Assembly (NCBI GenBank): GCA_900315705.1
Contig: ONAB01000012.1
Span: 1-64,000 of the forward strand
From: an uncultured Bacteroidales bacterium
Lineage (GTDB): Bacteria > Bacteroidota > Bacteroidia > Bacteroidales > WCHB1-69
DNA length: 64,000 nt
Direction of reading: 5' to 3'
Shown: positions 60,088-64,000 of the stretch, one piece after another
Layout of the letters: every line of letters begins with the position of its first letter
Position numbering within the stretch: the first letter of the stretch is position 1
Made by a program: the position numbers and the translations under genes
Notes under the pieces: generated by a model
What the model saw: only the letters and a program-made list of their open reading frames with translations
Database searches by the model: none
Told to the model about the DNA's origin: nothing

Positions 60088-60095
60088 TATATTTG
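60088..60095 (+). promoter_or_regulatory. -7 promoter element for the chimeric TonB-like gene
   Basis: TATATTTG followed by CGGC, 29 bp before the ATG at 60125. Confidence 0.6.
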
Positions 60096-60124
60096 CGGCT
60101 CAAAACTCCAAATACACATTCAAG

Positions 60125-61048
60125 ATGAAACATTATCTTAGTCTTTTGGTTTTCATTTTTATTGTTTGGGATTGTTTCCCCCAACTGAACGTTATTGACT
60201 CAAAAGCCACAACACCCAAAGCAACAACAAGCCAATCCCAAATCATATCGGTAAAACTCCCTTTCACCGCATTTGAAGGCAACAACAATCTTGTAGACAA
60301 CTATCTATGCTACAACGGAGAGCAGTATTATATTTTAGCAAAGAAAACCAGCAGTCCATCTGTCAAGAATGTTTCTTTTGTATTAGGAACAACTAAAGAA
60401 TCTTCTATTAAAACGCTCCGTGATTTACAAGATTGGATGTCTAATAATTCTATAAAAACTTCCATTACGGTAAATATGGGAGGGAAAAAGCACACTATAA
60501 CTAAAACAGATGAAGATATCTTATCCTTTACCTCACCCGACAATACTGTCAACTGGATGTTAGATAGCCATCAAATCACAAAAAGTATCAACCACTTGTC
60601 CAGCAATGGGTTCTCCAATACAGATCCATCCGGTATGTATAAAGGCCGCAGCGGTGCAGGCTCTGGCGGTGGTTCCGGAAGTGGCATCGGCTCCGGCACA
60701 GGTCATGGTATAGGTTATGGTACAGGCAGTGGCTCGGGCAGCGGTTCCGGCTATGGCTCTGGCATCGGTCCTGGCGAGGGCAGTGGTTCTGGCGGCGGCA
60801 TCGACTACGGCACCGGCTCCCGCGGGATGATCAACAACATCAACACCACCGTCAACGAAGAGGGACAGGTCTGTGTGGAGGTGCACGTCACCGCCGAGGG
60901 CAACGTCATCAGCGCCCGCGTCATCAACACCGCCAAATTCAAGACCACCATCTCTAACAGCGCCATCCAGGCCCAGTGCATCGCACAGGCCAAACAGGCC
61001 CGCTACAAGGCTGGGAAAGAGGAATTGCGCGTTATTATTTTCCATTAG
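60125..61048 (+). CDS. Chimeric secreted protein with TonB-like C-terminal domain
   Basis: 307 residues. A signal-peptide-like start (KHYLSLLVFIFIVWDCF) leads into an AT-rich N-terminal domain of about 150 residues (SQIISVKLPFTAFEGNNNLV, NVSFVLGTTKESSIKTLRDL) that is not TonB-like and was not recognised. From about residue 170 a glycine/serine linker (GSGSGIGSGTG repeats) and a TonB-like C-terminal domain (VCVEVHVTAEGNVISARVIN ... RYKAGKEELRVIIFH) follow, GC-rich like the housekeeping genes. There is no Pro-rich TonB anchor. It mirrors the 59040 gene, which has a GC-rich front and an AT-rich end, so the two look like reciprocal recombinants joined at the glycine linker. Possible role: a periplasmic or secreted competitor or partner of TonB; unproven. 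Confidence 0.8.
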   Translation: MKHYLSLLVFIFIVWDCFPQLNVIDSKATTPKATTSQSQIISVKLPFTAFEGNNNLVDNYLCYNGEQYYILAKKTSSPSVKNVSFVLGTTKESSIKTLRDLQDWMSNNSIKTSITVNMGGKKHTITKTDEDILSFTSPDNTVNWMLDSHQITKSINHLSSNGFSNTDPSGMYKGRSGAGSGGGSGSGIGSGTGHGIGYGTGSGSGSGSGYGSGIGPGEGSGSGGGIDYGTGSRGMINNINTTVNEEGQVCVEVHVTAEGNVISARVINTAKFKTTISNSAIQAQCIAQAKQARYKAGKEELRVIIFH

Positions 61049-61154
61049 GATATCCCAACAGAGCCGCCACACAATGTAGAGCCGCCACATCGCAACGTAG
61101 AGTAGAGCCGCCACAATGTGACGGCTCTACGGAGGAATTGCAACATCGCAACGA
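60955..61154 (+). repeat. 200-bp direct repeat, copy 2
   Basis: Second copy of 59805-60004, here including the functional end of the chimeric gene and the downstream REPs. Confidence 0.85.
61102..61130 (+). repeat. REP element 3 (29 bp)
   Basis: Identical to REP 2, 27 bp beyond the RAYT stop codon. Orientation is opposite to the REPs inside and upstream of the RAYT gene. Confidence 0.85.
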
Positions 61155-61156
61155 AC

Positions 61157-61831
61157 TTACACGGGATTTTCATCAGAATCAATTCCCCATTTCGCCACAT
61201 TATCATCAATATATTGTACTATATTTTTCATCTCCTCCTGATTCCGTATAATTCTATCATAGAAACGAGTTTGCCAAGCAAATGTGATTGAATTCAAATT
61301 TGCGAAGCGAGTAACGGCATATTTGAATCTCGAAATAATGTGGGATAGTCTTCCACAACGTCTGGCAACAACACGCATTTTTGTATCACCTTGACATTGT
61401 GGCACAGTAGAGCCGTCACATTGTGGCGGCTCCACAAAAGAATCGTCACATTGTGGCGGCTCCACAGAAGAATCGTCACATTGTGGCGGCTCCACAGAAG
61501 AATCGTCACATTGTGGCGGTTCTTCTGTGGATGACAATATTTCCGAGGCTTCCTTTATCTCATCAACTATCACAACCAAATGTATGTGATCTGGCATAAC
61601 AACATATACCGGCACAAACACACCATTATGCAACGATTCAATTTGTCCTATACAGGTACTAGCATATTCCCCTACAACCGAAAGATGCATTTCTCCATCA
61701 GTTATTTCTCCAAAATAATGCTCCCTCCCATTCGTACATATGGTAATGAAATACCTTCCAGTATTGTAATTGTGCCAACGAGCACGAACAGTGGCTATTC
61801 TGTATTTATTTAAAAATCTGTCCTCTGACAT
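61157..61831 (-). CDS. REP-associated tyrosine transposase (RAYT, Y1 HUH family) with in-frame REP array
   Basis: 224 residues. N-terminal Y1 transposase strand NTGRYFITICTNGREHYFGE, HUH motif VVMPDHIHLVV (His82, His84), and the catalytic helix FAWQTRFYDRIIRNQEEM with Tyr191. The usual linker helix LSHIISRFKYAVTRFANLN is present. These single-strand endonucleases nick at REP hairpins and are thought to spread them. Odd: residues 104-145, between the HUH motif and the Tyr, are four copies of a 10-residue repeat EPPQCDDSSV (variants SFV, GSTV), encoded by four 30-bp REP units. Family members without this insert are about 40 residues shorter. REPs flank the gene on both sides. Promoter at 61861-61892. 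Confidence 0.92.
   Translation of the reverse strand: MSEDRFLNKYRIATVRARWHNYNTGRYFITICTNGREHYFGEITDGEMHLSVVGEYASTCIGQIESLHNGVFVPVYVVMPDHIHLVVIVDEIKEASEILSSTEEPPQCDDSSVEPPQCDDSSVEPPQCDDSFVEPPQCDGSTVPQCQGDTKMRVVARRCGRLSHIISRFKYAVTRFANLNSITFAWQTRFYDRIIRNQEEMKNIVQYIDDNVAKWGIDSDENPV
61407..61529 (-). repeat. Four-unit REP array inside the RAYT coding sequence
   Basis: Starts as a REP (GTAGAGCCGTCACATTG) at 61407 and continues as 30-bp units (each ATCGTCACATTGTGGCGG plus a variable 12 bp). Because 30 bp is ten codons, the array stays in frame. Confidence 0.9.
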
Positions 61832-61860
61832 ATCATTCTTATTTAATTGTTATCTTTTTG

Positions 61861-61892
61861 CAAAAATACAATTATTATAAATACAACACAAA
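61861..61892 (-). promoter_or_regulatory. Promoter of the RAYT gene
   Basis: Minus strand: TTTG (61892-61889), 20-bp spacer, TATTTTTG (61868-61861), 30 bp before the ATG. Confidence 0.7.
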
Positions 61893-61925
61893 CATAGCCG
61901 TCAAATAATATAGGACCACCACACA

Positions 61926-62044
61926 GTAGAGCCGTCACATTGTGGCGGCTCGATAGAAAAATCGTCACATTGTGGCGGCTCGATAGAAAAATCGTCACAT
62001 TGTGGCGGTTCCACAAAAGAATCGTCACATTGTGGCGGCTCTAC
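61926..62044 (-). repeat. Four-unit REP array upstream of RAYT
   Basis: 119 bp = 29 + 3 x 30. It opens with GTAGAGCCGTCACATTG, closes with GTGGCGGCTCTAC, and has internal joints CTCGATAGAAAAATCG (twice) and TTCCACAAAAGAATCG where a single REP would have its ends. Same orientation as the array inside the gene. Confidence 0.9.
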
Positions 62045-62069
62045 TTATTAATACCGAAAGAATTAATTA

Positions 62070-62714
62070 TTAATTGGTGAAAACATACTGCAGGATGTTC
62101 GCACCCATCTGAAGCGCCTTGGTACGGGTGGCTTCCGAATCCTTGTGAACCACAAAGTCCTCCCAGCCGTCACCCAGGTCGCACTCGTATGTGAAGAGGA
62201 AAACCATCCGCCCTTCATAGAACAGGGCAAAAGCTTGCGGCGGCTTGTTGTCGTGCTCGTGAATCTTGGGCAGACCGTTCGGAAAATTGTATTTCTGATG
62301 GAAGATAGGATGATTGAACGGCAGCTCCACCAACTCCAGTTCAGGAAAGACCTTTTTCATCTCGCGACGGATAAAGTCGGAGAGGCCATAGTTATCGTCG
62401 GCGTGCAGGAAACCGCCTGAAATCAAGTACATCCGCAGGTTATATGCTTCCGCTTCGGTGAAGAGCACGTTGCCGTGGCCCGTCATATGTACAAAGGGAT
62501 ACTGGAACAGGTCGGCACTGCCCACCTCCACCGTGGCCGGCTTGGGGTCGAGCGACATCCCCAGGTTGGCATTGCAAAACTTGATCAGGTTGGGCAGCGA
62601 CGTAGGGTTCGCATACCAGTCACCCCCGCCGTTGTACTTCAGCAAGGCAATCTTCTGCGCCGGCGCCACCATCGCAACCGCGATTATGAGTAATGTCAAT
62701 ATGATTCTTTTCAT
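62070..62714 (-). CDS. DUF4159 protein (secreted)
   Basis: 214 residues from the ATG at 62714. Signal peptide (KRIILTLLIIAVAMVAPAQ) and a complete DUF4159 domain: IALLKYNGGGDWYANPTSL, YPFVHMTGHGNVLFTEAEA, YLISGGFLHADDNYGLSDF and FNHPIFHQKYNFPNGLPKIH. The fold resembles a class I glutamine-amidotransferase-like domain, but the active-site Cys is absent. It is commonly encoded next to BatA/VWA-type membrane proteins, as here. Its 5' leader consists of a heptanucleotide array that ends exactly at the ATG. Confidence 0.9.
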   Translation of the reverse strand: MKRIILTLLIIAVAMVAPAQKIALLKYNGGGDWYANPTSLPNLIKFCNANLGMSLDPKPATVEVGSADLFQYPFVHMTGHGNVLFTEAEAYNLRMYLISGGFLHADDNYGLSDFIRREMKKVFPELELVELPFNHPIFHQKYNFPNGLPKIHEHDNKPPQAFALFYEGRMVFLFTYECDLGDGWEDFVVHKDSEATRTKALQMGANILQYVFTN

Positions 62715-62756
62715 CAATTCTCCATTCTTAATTCTTAATTCTCAATTCTCTAATAC
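62715..62756. repeat. Degenerate heptanucleotide array E (6 units)
   Basis: CAATTCT, CCATTCT, TAATTCT, TAATTCT, CAATTCT, CTAATAC. It spans the whole gap between the stop of the 62750 gene and the ATG of DUF4159. Confidence 0.8.
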
Positions 62757-64000
62757 CCTCCGTTCCACTTCCTCAAAAACCACTCAATGCCGAGCAGCAG
62801 CACGATGGCGGCAAGGTACCACGGCGAGTTGAGCATCATTGCATATTTCTTCTGATAGGAAGCTATCGGTTTAATATTGTCGTTTTTCTGAATGGCCTTG
62901 GCCACATCGGCGATGTGATCTTTGTCGAAATACTGGCCGCCAGTCACCTTGGCCATACTCTTGAGCAGGTCGTGGTCGGCCACGAGGTTGGCGGTTTCCA
63001 GCATCACAGCCTGCACGGCAAAGCGGCCGCTCTTCTCGAAGCGCTGCTTGCCCACCTGCGTGGTGGCGGTCCAGGTATAGTTGCCCAACGGCAGCTCGCC
63101 CATATTGAGGTAATAGCTGTTGTTCTGCTTGGAGAACTGCGCCTCGTAGGTCGTGTCGCCACCACCTTTGAGCACCATCTTGATGTCAGGTTCGTTGATC
63201 AGCTCATAGCTTTCATTATACAGCTCGGCGCTGAACTCCACCGGAGCATTCTCGGCAAAAACACCCTCGTGCTGCACGCGGAAGCGACTCTTGTCGCCCT
63301 TGGCGGCCAGATAAAGAACCGTTTTGCCCACAAGTTCATTGAAAGCGTCGTGGTTCTCGGCGTGCATAAAGTTGTAGATTTTCCACGACCAGAGGCCCGT
63401 ACCGGTAATCACGCCTGTGCGGGTACCGTTCTGCTCGTTGAAGACCACCAAGGGATATTTGGTGTCCACACCACTGACCTTCTGGTACAAGAAGATGTTG
63501 GCGGCCACGCTGGTCTTGTAACTGGCAAACGGCGTCTGGACCGGCGAATACAGGGGCAGCATCCGCCGCGCCTCTTCCGAGAAGGTGAAGGAGGTGAAGT
63601 TATCATTGTACAACGGCGTGGCGTTGTTGGTCATCGCCTTGGTCTGGTTGATGGTCACGCCCGTGTTCTGGGCATTGAAGGCCGACAGGTTGGTCTGCTG
63701 GCCCACAATATACAGGGCGGAGGTGCCGCTCTGCCGGATCTGCGACAGCAGGCTGGAAGCGGAGTTGGCGGCAGAGGGCAGCTGGTGCAGTATCACCAGA
63801 CTGTAGTCGGAGGGATTGCCCCGGAATTCGGAGACGGGAAACACCTCCACATCGTAGTTGTCGGTACCTTCGAGGGCCTCGCGCAGGGCTGCCACATCGG
63901 GATGCGGCGAGTTATAGACAATGGCCACCTTGTCGCGAGATTCGACAACCTCCACGAAGAAGGCGCTATGGTTGTTCTTGTGCGTCACCTCACCGTCCAG
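62750..64000 (-). CDS. BatA/VWA-type membrane protein (5' end beyond window)
   Basis: The frame is open to the right edge, leaving the last 416 codons of a larger protein. The visible part has an alpha/beta segment (VAIVYNSPHPDVAALREALE, DYSLVILHQLPS) like the glutamine-amidotransferase-like half of BatA-domain proteins, an Ig-like beta domain (RFRVQHEGVFAENAPVEFSA, GNYTWTATTQVGKQRFEKSG) and a C-terminal transmembrane helix (SPWYLAAIVLLLGIEWFLRK). Such proteins usually begin with a BatA N-terminal helix pair and a VWA-like domain and are encoded with DUF4159 and MoxR-type genes. Function unknown; an envelope-stress role is inferred. Confidence 0.85.
   Translation of the reverse strand: MDGEVTHKNNHSAFFVEVVESRDKVAIVYNSPHPDVAALREALEGTDNYDVEVFPVSEFRGNPSDYSLVILHQLPSAANSASSLLSQIRQSGTSALYIVGQQTNLSAFNAQNTGVTINQTKAMTNNATPLYNDNFTSFTFSEEARRMLPLYSPVQTPFASYKTSVAANIFLYQKVSGVDTKYPLVVFNEQNGTRTGVITGTGLWSWKIYNFMHAENHDAFNELVGKTVLYLAAKGDKSRFRVQHEGVFAENAPVEFSAELYNESYELINEPDIKMVLKGGGDTTYEAQFSKQNNSYYLNMGELPLGNYTWTATTQVGKQRFEKSGRFAVQAVMLETANLVADHDLLKSMAKVTGGQYFDKDHIADVAKAIQKNDNIKPIASYQKKYAMMLNSPWYLAAIVLLLGIEWFLRKWNGGY

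Larger units (their letters stand above)
59748..60124. other. Gap with REP elements and gene fossil
   Basis: 377 bp between the two TonB-like genes: a REP (59776-59804), a fossil TonB C-terminus (59805-59898), partial and complete REPs (59926-59980), and the promoter of the second gene (60088-60095). Confidence 0.75.

Noticed and set aside
61407..62044. CRISPR-like arrays of 30-bp units
   Set aside because: Units are directly adjacent with no variable spacers, no cas genes are near, and the sequence matches the REP elements flanking the transposase.

Overview
The window comes from a bacterium of the Bacteroidota, most likely a Bacteroidales. Evidence: the -7 promoter motif TAnnTTTG recurs upstream of genes on both strands. 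Several secreted proteins carry type IX secretion (T9SS) sorting-like domains, next to a T9SS plug-domain protein and a gingipain-type C25 peptidase. Families typical of the phylum are present (DUF3127, DUF4159, DUF1599, DUF6029, Omp28, FISUMP, AtoE). MurE carries the meso-diaminopimelate motif DNPR. Housekeeping genes are GC-rich with C-ending codons. Genes for secreted proteins and some islets are clearly more AT-rich. No rRNA, tRNA or CRISPR array was recognised.

Layout. 1-4.3 kb: two AT-rich secreted proteins on the minus strand, the first running off the left edge and the second without a visible ATG. 4.4-12.6 kb: envelope biogenesis, with lptD divergent from a run holding a cell-wall amidase, MlaD, DUF3127, an NlpC/P60 hydrolase, mltG and a ROK kinase. 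14.1-22.9 kb (minus): the division/cell-wall cluster mraZ-rsmH-ftsL-ftsI-murE-mraY-murD'-ftsW. Its murD is only a degenerate C-terminal domain, and the cluster stops at ftsW. 23.3-31.1 kb (plus): T9SS plug-domain protein, dipeptidyl peptidase IV and two tandem T9SS-type secreted paralogues, the second decayed. 31.3-40.1 kb (minus): an amphipathic-repeat protein, a short-chain fatty acid transporter, a D-2-hydroxyacid dehydrogenase, an Omp28/DUF6029/thioredoxin-fold operon, coaD and a tRNA t6A synthase. 40.3-46.4 kb (plus): gingipain-like peptidase, DUF1599, a DoxX-type membrane protein and prmC. 46.4-51 kb: hsp20, a small outer-membrane barrel and ppdK. 51-54 kb: an AT-rich islet with a Sel1-repeat protein, a peptidylarginine/agmatine deiminase-type enzyme and an unknown protein. 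54.3-57.7 kb: lolA and ftsK. 57.9-61.8 kb: exbB-exbD-tonB followed by a chimeric TonB-like gene and a REP-associated tyrosine transposase (RAYT). 62-64 kb: DUF4159 and the end of a BatA/VWA-type membrane protein.

The most unusual material is mostly between the genes. (1) A RAYT gene sits among near-palindromic 29-bp REP elements with GTAGAG...CTCTAC ends. Left-flank copies are inverted relative to those on the right, a four-unit 30-bp array lies upstream, and a second four-unit array is translated in frame inside the transposase as a 10-residue repeat. (2) The adjacent TonB-like genes look like reciprocal chimeras joined at a glycine-rich linker, with a fossil of the lost C-terminus bounded exactly by a REP. 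(3) The tetranucleotide CATG is almost absent: seven found by eye in 64 kb, none in roughly 4.3-59.6 kb. (4) Degenerate arrays with a strict 7-bp period fill five intergenic gaps, always just downstream of a minus-strand stop codon, and one appears to have erased a start codon. (5) Two 5' leaders share a hairpin with compensating base changes. (6) 10-bp-spaced TGG repeats upstream of mraZ resemble an MraZ operator.
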